Shown one piece after another: positions 43,993 through 52,495 of a stretch of DNA of 64,000 bases (within the stretch, counting starts at the first letter, position 1; each line of letters starts with the position of its first letter). The notes below the pieces were generated by a model. That model searched no databases. It was not told where the DNA came from and saw only the letters and a program-made list of their open reading frames with translations. The stretch spans positions 1 to 64,000 of the forward strand of contig JBHZQV010000014.1 of the NCBI GenBank assembly GCA_042867185.1, written 5' to 3'. Source of the stretch: Xylophilus sp042867185. Lineage in GTDB: Bacteria; Pseudomonadota; Gammaproteobacteria; Burkholderiales; Burkholderiaceae_C. Both the position numbers and the translations under genes were made by a program.

Positions 43993-45474
43993 TTATGGGT
44001 ACCAGACGAGCGTGACCAGGGCGAAGAGCGGCAGCAGGATCGCGCACGACCACGCCATGTAGCCGAAGAAGCCCGGCATGCGGACGCCGCGGCTCTCGGC
44101 AACGGCCTTCACCATCAGGTTGGGTGCGTTGCCGATGTAGGTATTGGCACCCATGAAGACCGCGCCGGCCGAGATGGCGGCCAGCGTCGGCGCCAGCGCG
44201 GTCATCAGCACGGCCGGGTCGCCGCCGGCGGTGTTGAAGAACACCAGGTAGGTCGGCGCGTTGTCGAGGAAGGAGCTCAGCACGCCGGTCGCCCAGAAGT
44301 ACATCGCCGGATGGGGCGTGCCGTCGGGCCGGGTGACGGCGGCCACCACCGCGCCGAACGGCCCTTCGGCCCCGGCGCGCAGCATCGCGATCACCGGCAC
44401 GATGGTCAGGAAGATGCCGGCGAAGAGCTTGGCCACCTCGGCCATCGGCGCCCAGTCGAACCGGTTGTCGGCATGCACCCGGGCCGGGGTGATCGCCAGC
44501 GACAGCAACGTGATGGCGACCAGCCCCGCGTCGCGCAGCAGCCCCGGCAAGCCCACCGGCGTGCCGAACAGGTCGAACACCACCGGCGACGTCCAGGCGC
44601 CGCTCATCAGGACCAGCCCCACGACGGCCGCCAGCAGGCCCAGGTTGGCACCGCCGTCGATGCCGATACGGCCCGTGTCGGGCGTCGGGTCGTGCGGCAG
44701 CACACCTTCATCGCGGTAGAACCAGCGGTCGATCGCGTAGTGCAGCGCCAGCAGCACCGCCACCACGAACAGCGTCTGGCCGCCGATGTGGCGCAGCGTC
44801 CAGAAGAAATCGACGCCCTTCAGGAAACCCAGGAACAGCGGCGGATCGCCCAGCGGGGTGAGCGCCCCGCCGGCGTTGGAGACGATGAAGATGAAGAACA
44901 CGATGCCGTGCACCCGGTGGCGCCGGTCGTCGTTGGCGCGGATGAAGGGGCGCAGCAGCAGCATCGACGCGCCGGTGGTGCCCATGATGCTGGCCAGCAC
45001 CGCGCCGAGCGCCAGGATGCCGGTGTTGAGCGCTGGGCCGCCGCGCAGGTTGCCCCGGATGTGGATGCCGCCCGCCACGGTGTAGAGCGCGGTCAGCAGC
45101 AGGATGAACGGGATGTACTCGGCCACCAGCGCATGCACCAGCTGCCCCCCCGCCGCGGCCAGCCCGAAGACGGCCGCGAACGGCACGAAGAACAGCAGCG
45201 CCCAGCCGGCCGACACCTTGCCGAAGTGGCGGTGCCAGAAGCCGGGTGCGGCCAGCGGCACCAGGGCGATCGACAGCAGCAGCGCGGCGAACGGCGCGGC
45301 CCACCAGAGCGAGATCGCGCCGCCGTCGATCTCGGCCGCCGCCGCCCCGCCGGGCAGCGCCAGGCCGGCGCAGGCCAGCCCCGCGGCCCGCAGGCCGAAT
45401 TTCAAGCAAAATATACCTGCAGCCGGCGCCGGACGCCGGCCACCAGCTATCGAATCCATAGCATCGGGCCCCAC
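43993..45474 (-). CDS. NhaD-like sodium:proton antiporter
   Basis: This is a 493-residue ion transporter of the NhaD/citrate-transporter-like superfamily with about 12 helices. Landmarks: NTGILALGAVLASIMGTTGA, FIVSNAGGALTPLGDPPLFL, and LDNAPTYLVFFNTAGGDP. It probably exchanges Na+ for H+. The start is uncertain. From ATG 45474 the first 25 codons are read through hairpin repeat R2. A TTG at 45405 would begin directly at a signal-like hydrophobic segment (LKFGLRAAGLACAGLALPGG). Confidence 0.85.
   Translation of the reverse strand: MGPDAMDSIAGGRRPAPAAGIFCLKFGLRAAGLACAGLALPGGAAAAEIDGGAISLWWAAPFAALLLSIALVPLAAPGFWHRHFGKVSAGWALLFFVPFAAVFGLAAAGGQLVHALVAEYIPFILLLTALYTVAGGIHIRGNLRGGPALNTGILALGAVLASIMGTTGASMLLLRPFIRANDDRRHRVHGIVFFIFIVSNAGGALTPLGDPPLFLGFLKGVDFFWTLRHIGGQTLFVVAVLLALHYAIDRWFYRDEGVLPHDPTPDTGRIGIDGGANLGLLAAVVGLVLMSGAWTSPVVFDLFGTPVGLPGLLRDAGLVAITLLSLAITPARVHADNRFDWAPMAEVAKLFAGIFLTIVPVIAMLRAGAEGPFGAVVAAVTRPDGTPHPAMYFWATGVLSSFLDNAPTYLVFFNTAGGDPAVLMTALAPTLAAISAGAVFMGANTYIGNAPNLMVKAVAESRGVRMPGFFGYMAWSCAILLPLFALVTLVWYP
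45399..45462 (-). repeat. Hairpin repeat R2 (copy B)
   Basis: This nearly matches 3463-3526: A-rich arm, GCCGGCG-CCGGA-CGCCGGC stem, then AGCTATCGAATCCATAGC. It lies just after the pncB stop and within the apparent 5' codons of the antiporter gene. In both copies the orientation relative to the upstream minus-strand gene is the same. Confidence 0.85.
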
Positions 45475-45477
45475 CGG

Positions 45478-46686
45478 TCAGGCACCCGCCACGTTGGGCT
45501 CGGGGATCTCGAACACCTGGCGCAGGTAGGCCAGGTATTTCTCGTCGTCGCACATGCCCTTGCCCGGCGTATCGGAGATCTTGGCGACCGGCTGGCCGTT
45601 GCAGCGCACCATCTTGATGACGATCTGCAGCGGCACATGGTCGGGCGGGTCGCCCAGGTCGTTGGTCAGGTTGGTGCCGATGCCGAAGGCCAGCTGGCAG
45701 CGGCCCCGGAACTGCTGGTAGAGCAGGATGGTGCGCGGCACCGTGAGACCGTCGCTGAAGATCAGGACCTTGGTGCGCGGATCGACCCGGTTCTGGCGGT
45801 AGTGCTCGATCAGCCGCTCGCCCCAGGCGAACGGGTCGCCGCTGTCGTGGCGCGCGCCGTCGAACAGCTTGCAGAAGTACATGTCGAAGTCGCGCAGGAA
45901 CGCGCTCATGCCGTAGACGTCCGACAGCGCGATGCCCAGGTCGCCCCGGTATTCCTTGGCCCAGGTCTCGAAGCCGAAGACCTGGCTGTCGCGCAGCCGC
46001 GGGCCGAGGGCCTGGCAGGCCTGCAGGTATTCGTGGGCCATGGTGCCGAGCGGGGTGATGCCCAGCTGCATCGCCAGCAGCACGTTGCTGGTGCCGGCCA
46101 GCTGCCCCTGCGGGCCGGTGCCGAGCCGCTCCGCCAGGGTGCGCAGCAGCTCGCCGTGCCAGGCGCGGCTGAAGCGGCGGCGGGTGCCGTAGTCGGCGAT
46201 CTTGAGCGTCTCCAGGTCGGCGCCCTGCAACTGGGCGATCTTTGTCGCCAGCCGCTGGCGGCCGCCCTCCAGGCTGGCACCCGGCCGGGTGTTGCGGAAA
46301 TAGACCTCGTTGACGATCGCCAGCACCGGGATCTCGAACAGGATGGTGTGCAGCCACGGGCCCTGGATCGCGATGTCGATCTCGCCCGAGGGCAGCTCGG
46401 TGACGCGGATGTTCTTCTCGTTGAGATGGAACAGGCCCAGGAAATCGACGAAATCGCTCTTGATGAAGCGCATCGAGCGCAGGTAGTCCAGCTCTGGCTC
46501 GGTGAAGCGCAGACGGCACAGTGACTGGATCTCGCGCCGGATCTCGTCGGCATACGGGGCCAGCGCCACGCCGGGATTGCGGCACTTGAACCGGTACTCA
46601 GCATGCGCACCCGGAAACTGGTGCAGCACGACCTGCATCATCGTGAACTTGTAGAGATCGGTGTCGAGCAGGCTGGCGATGATCAT
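45478..46686 (-). CDS. pncB: Nicotinate phosphoribosyltransferase
   Basis: This is a 402-residue NAPRTase that makes nicotinate mononucleotide from nicotinate and PRPP in NAD salvage. Signatures: SLLDTDLYKFTMMQVVLHQF at the N-terminus, IADYGTRRRFSRAWH with the conserved His, GTSNVLLAMQLGITPLGTMA, and the phosphate-binding FGIGTNLTNDLG. Length and start are standard. Upstream is a divergent 208-bp gap shared with the gamma-glutamyltransferase gene; no operator stood out. Confidence 0.97.
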   Translation of the reverse strand: MIIASLLDTDLYKFTMMQVVLHQFPGAHAEYRFKCRNPGVALAPYADEIRREIQSLCRLRFTEPELDYLRSMRFIKSDFVDFLGLFHLNEKNIRVTELPSGEIDIAIQGPWLHTILFEIPVLAIVNEVYFRNTRPGASLEGGRQRLATKIAQLQGADLETLKIADYGTRRRFSRAWHGELLRTLAERLGTGPQGQLAGTSNVLLAMQLGITPLGTMAHEYLQACQALGPRLRDSQVFGFETWAKEYRGDLGIALSDVYGMSAFLRDFDMYFCKLFDGARHDSGDPFAWGERLIEHYRQNRVDPRTKVLIFSDGLTVPRTILLYQQFRGRCQLAFGIGTNLTNDLGDPPDHVPLQIVIKMVRCNGQPVAKISDTPGKGMCDDEKYLAYLRQVFEIPEPNVAGA

Positions 46687-46894
46687 GGGCGGGTCGGCCG
46701 GTGCGCCGAGCGGGAAGAGGCGAAGCCTTCCATTTTGGCATCGAAGCATTTGGCGGCCGGGCGCGCCCCGCGATGGGCCGGCAAAGCCTCCGGTATGGCT
46801 CTTGCATGTCAGGGTAGACCCTAGGGCGCATTCCAACGGGGCACTTCCGCAGTGAGAATGCCCCCACAACACCCGATCCATCACGAAAGTCGAC

Positions 46895-48916
46895 ATGCCG
46901 ATTGCAAAAGTCCCATCCCCCCGCAACGCGAGCCTTGCCGGGCCCCTGCCCCCCTGCCTGCGGGCCGCATTGCTGACATCGGCCGTGCTGGCATTGGCCA
47001 GTTGCGGAGGTGGCGGCGGTGGAGATGGCGGCACGGTGCCGGTCGATTTTTCGTTCAATTCTTGCGCGCAGAGCACCTCCAGCGGCGGCACGGTGGTGGT
47101 CGGCTCGGGCCTGGCCGGCGACCCGTCTGCGCCGGAAGCCGCCAGCGGCTACCGCCTGGGCAAGACCGCCGTCAACGCCAAGAAGTACATGGTGGTCACC
47201 GCCAATCCACTGGCCTCGAAGGCCGGTTGCGAGGTGCTCAAAAAGGGCGGCACCGCGGCCGATGCGGCAGTGGCCGTGCAGGCCGTGCTGGGCCTGGTAG
47301 AGCCGCAATCCTCGGGCCTGGGCGGCGGCGCCTTCATGGTGTACTACGACGCCAAGACGAAAAAAGTCCAGGCCTATGACGGGCGCGAGACCGCGCCCGC
47401 CGCTGCCACGGAGAACTACCTGCGCTGGGTGAGCGATACCGACCGCAGCCAGCCGCAGCCCGGCGGCGCCCGCGCCAGCGGCCGTTCCATCGGCACGCCC
47501 GGCGCCGTGCGCATGCTCGAGCTGGCCTGGCGCGACCACGGCCAGCGGCCCTGGTCCGAGCTGTTCACCCCGGCCATCGGCCTGGCGCGCGACGGCTTCC
47601 GCATCAGCGGCCGCATGGCCGACGCCATTGCCGGCGCATCGGGCCTGAAGCGCGACGCCGAAGCCACCGCCTATTTCTTCAACGCCGACGGCACACCCAA
47701 GGCCCTGGGCACGCTGCTGCAGAACCCGGCCTATGCCAGCACGCTGGGCACCCTCGCCGCGGGCGGGGCCGACGCCTTCTACACCGGCCCCATCGCGCAA
47801 GGCATCGTCGACAAGATCAAGGCCACCAGCGGCGGATCGCCGGCTGTGGCCATCACGCCGGGCCTGACCACGCTCAGCGACCTGGCCGGCTACCAGGCCA
47901 AGCGCCGCGACCCGGTCTGCACCACCTACCGCGCCTACTGGGTCTGCGGCATGTCGCCCCCTTCCTCCGGCGGCATCGCCGTCGCGCAGGCGCTGGGCGT
48001 GCTGGAGAACTTCGACATGGCGGCGCTGAAGCCCACCGGCAGCCTGGCCGAAGGCGGCAAGCCGACCGTGCAGGGCGTGCACCTGGTGAGCGAGGCCGAG
48101 CGCCTGGCCTATGCCGACCGCGACGCCTATGTGGCCGACACCGACTTCACGCCCCTGCCCGGCAACAGCTGGGACACGCTGCTCAACAAGAACTACCTGA
48201 AGAGCCGCGCGGCCCTGATCAGCACCACCCGCAGCATGGGCACGGCCCAGGCGGGCGTGTTCGGCAGCACCCGCATGGGCGTGGTGCCGCTAGACGAAAA
48301 AGGCACGACCCACATGACCATCGTGGACGCTGCGGGCAATGCGCTCTCGATGACCACCACGGTGGAGGCCGGCATGGGCTCGTTCCACTTCACCCAGGGT
48401 TTCATCCTGAACAACCAGTTGACCGACTTCTCGTCCACCCCGACCGACGCGGCCGGCCTGCCGGTGGCCAACAAAGTGCAGGCCGGCAAGCGCCCGCGCA
48501 GCTCGATGGCGCCGACGCTGGTGTTCGCCAAGGCGGCCGACGGCACGCTGGGTGAGTTCCTGATGGGCACCGGTTCGCCGGGCGGGGCCACCATCATCCA
48601 GTACGTCACCAAGACCGTGGTCGGCGCGCTGGACTGGGGCCTGGATGCGCAGCAGGCCACCTCGCTGGTGGACTTCGGCGCGTCCAACAGCCCCACCACC
48701 AACCTGGGCGGCGAGCATCCGGTGATCGACATCACCAACAACGGCAACAACGATCCGCTGATCACCGGGCTGCGCGGTCTGGGGCATACCGTCTCGACAT
48801 CGGCGCAGTCGAGCGGCATCGGCACCATCATCCGCAAGGTGAGCAATGGCACGCAGACCCTGCAGGGCGGCGCCGATCCACGCCGCGAAGGCCTGGTGCT
48901 GGGCGACAGCAACTAA
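46895..48916 (+). CDS. ggt: Gamma-glutamyltransferase, predicted lipoprotein
   Basis: This is a 673-residue Ntn-hydrolase proenzyme that transfers or hydrolyses gamma-glutamyl groups such as that of glutathione. The N-terminus is a lipoprotein signal with lipobox LASC (Cys37) followed by a Gly tract, so it should be anchored to a membrane on the periplasmic side. Large-subunit motifs: PQSSGLGGGAFMVYYD and GRSIGTPGAV. Autocleavage and catalysis depend on Thr471 in KGTTHMTIVD. Small-subunit SSM region: KRPRSSMAPTLV and GSPGGATIIQYV. A typical GGT is about 580 residues; the excess lies in the N-terminus and a few loops. Confidence 0.94.
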   Translation: MPIAKVPSPRNASLAGPLPPCLRAALLTSAVLALASCGGGGGGDGGTVPVDFSFNSCAQSTSSGGTVVVGSGLAGDPSAPEAASGYRLGKTAVNAKKYMVVTANPLASKAGCEVLKKGGTAADAAVAVQAVLGLVEPQSSGLGGGAFMVYYDAKTKKVQAYDGRETAPAAATENYLRWVSDTDRSQPQPGGARASGRSIGTPGAVRMLELAWRDHGQRPWSELFTPAIGLARDGFRISGRMADAIAGASGLKRDAEATAYFFNADGTPKALGTLLQNPAYASTLGTLAAGGADAFYTGPIAQGIVDKIKATSGGSPAVAITPGLTTLSDLAGYQAKRRDPVCTTYRAYWVCGMSPPSSGGIAVAQALGVLENFDMAALKPTGSLAEGGKPTVQGVHLVSEAERLAYADRDAYVADTDFTPLPGNSWDTLLNKNYLKSRAALISTTRSMGTAQAGVFGSTRMGVVPLDEKGTTHMTIVDAAGNALSMTTTVEAGMGSFHFTQGFILNNQLTDFSSTPTDAAGLPVANKVQAGKRPRSSMAPTLVFAKAADGTLGEFLMGTGSPGGATIIQYVTKTVVGALDWGLDAQQATSLVDFGASNSPTTNLGGEHPVIDITNNGNNDPLITGLRGLGHTVSTSAQSSGIGTIIRKVSNGTQTLQGGADPRREGLVLGDSN

Positions 48917-48977
48917 GCAAGCGAAACCAGGCGGCGCACACCCTGCGCTGCCCAGCAGCCCCGCGGGGCCCGGCAGC

Positions 48978-49445
48978 TCAGGCGGCCGGGCCCCGCAGTG
49001 TTTCCAGCACCGCGCGCAGCCGCGCCGGCAGCGGCACCGGCCGCCGGGTGGCGCGGTCGACATACACGTGGACAAAGTGCCCGTGCGCGGCGCTGCTGTC
49101 GCTGCCGGCCGCAAACACGCCCAGCTCGTAGCGTACGCTGGAGGTGCCGAGCAATCCGACGCGCAGCCCGACCTCGACCGGCTCCGGGAACGCCAGCGGC
49201 GCGAAATAGTTGCAGTGCGATTCGATCACCAGACCGATCGTTGTACCCCCGTGGATATCGAGCGCGCGCTGCTCGATCAGGTGCGCGTTGACCGCCGTGT
49301 CGAACCAGCCGTAATAGACGACGTTGTTGACGTGGCCGTACACATCGTTGTCCGCCCAGCGGGTGGCGATGCTGCGAAACGCGCGGTAGTGCGCGCGCGG
49401 CTCGGGCTGCGGACGGGCAGACGGCGCCGGGGGCGTGCGGTCCAT
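48978..49445 (-). CDS. Acyl-CoA thioesterase, 4HBT family
   Basis: This is a 155-residue hot-dog thioesterase (TRWADNDVYGHVNNVVYYGW, with the catalytic Asp). A proline-rich leader of about 18 residues precedes the domain. It follows a GNAT gene on the same strand with an R2 hairpin between. Substrate is unknown. Confidence 0.87.
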   Translation of the reverse strand: MDRTPPAPSARPQPEPRAHYRAFRSIATRWADNDVYGHVNNVVYYGWFDTAVNAHLIEQRALDIHGGTTIGLVIESHCNYFAPLAFPEPVEVGLRVGLLGTSSVRYELGVFAAGSDSSAAHGHFVHVYVDRATRRPVPLPARLRAVLETLRGPAA

Positions 49446-49482
49446 GGGCGAATCACTCCGGAGAGCGCAGCCGGAGGCCAGC

Positions 49483-49545
49483 CGCTACTGTATTAATAGC
49501 TAGAGGCCTTTATAGATAAACGGCCCCAGCCACTTTTCTTTCAAA
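49483..49545 (-). repeat. Hairpin repeat R2 (copy D)
   Basis: Read from the GNAT gene, the order is GAAAGAAAAGTGGCTGGGGCC, a spacer, then AGCTATTAATACAGTAGC. This is the same order as copy C after the monooxygenase gene. It begins directly after the GNAT stop. Confidence 0.75.
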
Positions 49546-49547
49546 TT

Positions 49548-50021
49548 TCAGTCCACACCGCGCTTGAGGCGGACTTCCTCCAGGCGCTCGATCCCGACCT
49601 GCGCGGTGCGCAGCGTGGTCATTTCGCGCTTGAAGCCGGCCAGTTCGAAGAAGCGCAGGGCGCGCTCGTTGCGCAGTTGCACCCACGCCGTCACCTGGGT
49701 GCAGCCTTCGTCGTCGAGGCCTTCGCGGGCGGCATCCCACAGCGCCAGGCCGATGCCCCGCCCCTGGAAGTCGGGCAGCACATGCAGGGCCCAGATCTCG
49801 CCCACGGTGGGCTTGGTCTTGGGATCGCGCGAGCGGTCGAACCCGACGAAGCCGACCACCTCGCCGTCCTCGTCCGCGACGTAGATCTGCGGTTCGGCAA
49901 ATTCGATGGCATCGCGCCAGAACGCGGTCTGGCGCGGTGCCATCGGCTGGTCGGAGCCGAGGTGTTCGTGGTGGATGGAGGCCACAGCAGCGGCGTCGGA
50001 AAGCTCGGCGGGACGGATCAT
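49548..50021 (-). CDS. GNAT-family N-acetyltransferase
   Basis: This is a 157-residue GCN5-related acetyltransferase. The acetyl-CoA loop is VLPDFQGRGIGLALWD, preceded by GEIWALHV and followed by NERALRFFELAGFKREMTT. I chose the ATG at 50021 (MIRPAELSDAAAV), a standard GNAT beginning; an in-frame ATG at 50042 adds seven residues. Neither has a clear ribosome binding site. Substrate is unknown. Confidence 0.85.
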   Translation of the reverse strand: MIRPAELSDAAAVASIHHEHLGSDQPMAPRQTAFWRDAIEFAEPQIYVADEDGEVVGFVGFDRSRDPKTKPTVGEIWALHVLPDFQGRGIGLALWDAAREGLDDEGCTQVTAWVQLRNERALRFFELAGFKREMTTLRTAQVGIERLEEVRLKRGVD

Positions 50022-50256
50022 AGACACGTGATGAACAGGCATTCAAAAAAGAAGAAAGACAAAGCTCCGGCACCGCCCGTGCGGCAGCCGCAAAGAGAAG
50101 GCGGTGGCACACGACAGTGCCGGGCGAAGACCGGGCAGCCCAGCATACCGCCGGACGGGCAACCGCACGAGACGAGCGGCGCAGGCCGGGCCGCCACGCA
50201 GCCCGACAATTCTCATTATCTTCCGACGCCTGCATCCCCCGCACCCTGCCACCCCT

Positions 50257-50862
50257 ATGCCCCATCCAAGCTCCCGTCAACGCGCAGCCGGCTTCTCGCT
50301 GGTCGAGGTGCTGGTCTCGGTCGTGATTTTGTCGTTTGGTTTGCTGGGGATGGTGGGGCTCCAGGCCACTTCGCTGCAGGCCAACCGCGAGGCCCGGCTG
50401 CAGGCCAGCGCCTCCGAGCTGGCGCGCGAAATGGGCGAAATGATGCGGGGCAACGCCGACGTGTTCTTCGACCCGGCCACCAAAGCCGCGCTCAGCACCT
50501 CCCCTTATTTCTTTACCGCGGCCGCGCCCAACCTGACCCCGCCCACCAGCTCCACCTGCCTCAATGTCGGCAGCAACTGCGCCAGTACCACGGCCATCGC
50601 CAACGCCGAGGTCACCGAGTGGCTGGCCCGCGTCAAGGACCTGCTGCCCGATGCGCGCGTGGCCGTCTGCCTCGACAGCGCGCCGTTCTCGGGCGGCACA
50701 CCTGTCTGGGGCTGCACCGCCGCCAACGGCCTGCCCACCATCAAGATCGGCTGGACGCGCAACGCCTTCAAGCGCGCCAGCGTGCAGGACGGAGGCCAGT
50801 CGCAAGATTTCGCCTCCACCCCGGGCGTGGTTTTGACGGTAGACATCGGAAGAGACAAATGA
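50257..50862 (+). CDS. pilV: Type IV pilus minor pilin PilV
   Basis: This is a 201-residue minor pilin. The prepilin peptidase site is AAGFSLVEVLVSVVILSFGL: cleavage after Gly13, with mature Phe1 and Glu5. PilV with PilW, PilX and FimT forms the priming complex at the pilus tip. It is the first gene of the operon; its stop overlaps the pilW start as ATGA. Confidence 0.93.
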   Translation: MPHPSSRQRAAGFSLVEVLVSVVILSFGLLGMVGLQATSLQANREARLQASASELAREMGEMMRGNADVFFDPATKAALSTSPYFFTAAAPNLTPPTSSTCLNVGSNCASTTAIANAEVTEWLARVKDLLPDARVAVCLDSAPFSGGTPVWGCTAANGLPTIKIGWTRNAFKRASVQDGGQSQDFASTPGVVLTVDIGRDK

Positions 50863-51854
50863 TGCAACGCCCCTCCCGCCGCGCGCGCGGCATGACGATG
50901 ATCGAACTGCTGGTGGCCATGGCCATCGGCCTGGTGATCGCCCTGGCCGCGATGGCCGCGCTGACCGTCGCCCGCCGCGGTTTCACCACGGTGGATGCCG
51001 CATCGCAGTTGCGCGACAACGCGCGCTACTCCCGCGATCTGCTGAACCGGCTGGTCGTGCAGGCCGGGTTTTCCAACGTCAACTATTCGACGTTGTCCCG
51101 CAAAAAGGCAACGACCAACGACAACCCGCCGCCCGCTGTGTTCGGCTTCAACAGCGCCGTGCCCAACTTCGGCAACGGCTTGGCGGCCTCCAGTAACACC
51201 GGCGTCGTCAACGGCAGCGATGTGTTGATCCTGCGCTACCAGACAGAGGTCGGCGTGCCATCGGCCACAACGGCGGATAAGAGCATGATCAACTGCAATG
51301 GCGGCGCGCCTGAAACGATTGCAACGAACCGCGACAACCGCGTCGCCAGCGTTCTTTATGTTGCGGTAGGTCTCAGTGGAGAGCCAGCGCTAATGTGCGG
51401 CGCCACCAACTCAGACGACCAAACCGTCAAAGACATCCAGCCGCTGGTCGAAGGCGTAGAAAGCTTCCACGTGCTGTACGGCGTGGACGGCGTCACGCCA
51501 GGGGCCGCTACGGCCAAGACGGTGACCGTAGGCACTGTTACCAGCCCCAATGTACCCAAGATCACCGACCGCTACCTGCGCGCCGACCAGCTGGCAGTGA
51601 CCACCGGCAGCGCCGCATCCAACGAGATAGAAACGTATAACAACTGGCGCCGCGTCCGCAGCGTGCGCATCGGCCTGGTACTGCGGGGCCCGCCGAACTC
51701 CGCGCAGGAAAAAGCCACGCCCGCCATGAATCCATTCGGTGCCGCAGGCAACCTGAACGACAGCACCTCGATACTGCCCGCGGGCACGGACGGTCGGCTG
51801 CGGCAGAGCGTCACTTTCACTGTTCATCTGCGCAATTTTCAGGATCTGCTATGA
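50859..51854 (+). CDS. pilW: Type IV pilus minor pilin PilW
   Basis: This is a 331-residue PilW. The prepilin site is ARGMTMIELLVAMAIGLVIA, with Met as mature residue 1 and Glu5 conserved. The C-terminal part is a pilin globular domain (VEGVESFHVLYGVDG, NWRRVRSVRIGLVLR). It starts with tandem ATG codons inside the overlap with pilV and overlaps pilX by four bases. Confidence 0.93.
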   Translation: MMQRPSRRARGMTMIELLVAMAIGLVIALAAMAALTVARRGFTTVDAASQLRDNARYSRDLLNRLVVQAGFSNVNYSTLSRKKATTNDNPPPAVFGFNSAVPNFGNGLAASSNTGVVNGSDVLILRYQTEVGVPSATTADKSMINCNGGAPETIATNRDNRVASVLYVAVGLSGEPALMCGATNSDDQTVKDIQPLVEGVESFHVLYGVDGVTPGAATAKTVTVGTVTSPNVPKITDRYLRADQLAVTTGSAASNEIETYNNWRRVRSVRIGLVLRGPPNSAQEKATPAMNPFGAAGNLNDSTSILPAGTDGRLRQSVTFTVHLRNFQDLL

Positions 51855-52495
51855 GTAGCACCGTTTGCTTTTCACGTCACCGGGGAGCACGTCCAACGGT
51901 GGCGAAGGTAGGGCAACAAACCGGCATGTCGCTGATCATTGTTCTGATGATCCTCGTGGTCGTCTCACTCTTGGGCATCAGCGCCGCGCAGATTTCGACC
52001 TTGGCAGAGCGCACCGCGCGCAACGACCGTGATCTTCAGATGGCCTGGGAGGGCGCAGAGGCCGGTTTGGTCGATGCGGAGTTCGATATGCGCACCGTAC
52101 GCCAGGACACCTTCGGCCAAGCCGGCCTTACTTCAACCGACATCAGCAAATTTACCCTCGGCTGTGGCGTTAACGGCACGTCCCAGGGGCTGTGCCTGCT
52201 GCCGACGGCGGTGGATGCAAAACCCGCGTGGCTGACGGTTGACCTCTCGGCAGGAACCAATACCGTCATCTTCGGCGACCAGACAAAGCGGGCATTTCCG
52301 TCGGGCAATGCCGCCCAGCCGTTCAGCAAGCCCAACTACATCATCGAAGCAATCCGCGACAGCGGTGACGGCAGCCGAGACCGCTCTGCCACCGACCCAG
52401 GGTATGTTTTCCGCGTCACCGCCATGGGATATGGGCCCGGCCAGCTTTCTCAAAGCTCTACCCAGGCCGTGGTTCAGATGATTTTCAGAAATTGA
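51851..52495 (+). CDS. pilX: Type IV pilus minor pilin PilX
   Basis: This is a 214-residue PilX with the typical PilX helix QTGMSLIIVLMILVVVSLLG. As usual in PilX there is no Glu at mature position 5. A 23-residue leader precedes it. It lies between pilW and pilY1, sharing bases with both, so the whole set is coupled. Confidence 0.92.
   Translation: MSSTVCFSRHRGARPTVAKVGQQTGMSLIIVLMILVVVSLLGISAAQISTLAERTARNDRDLQMAWEGAEAGLVDAEFDMRTVRQDTFGQAGLTSTDISKFTLGCGVNGTSQGLCLLPTAVDAKPAWLTVDLSAGTNTVIFGDQTKRAFPSGNAAQPFSKPNYIIEAIRDSGDGSRDRSATDPGYVFRVTAMGYGPGQLSQSSTQAVVQMIFRN

Noticed and set aside
41548..46524. Plus-strand frame of more than 1600 codons across rmuC, dehydrogenase, antiporter and pncB
   Set aside because: It is an Arg/Gln/His/Ala-rich artefact antisense to four recognisable genes, as is common in high-GC DNA.
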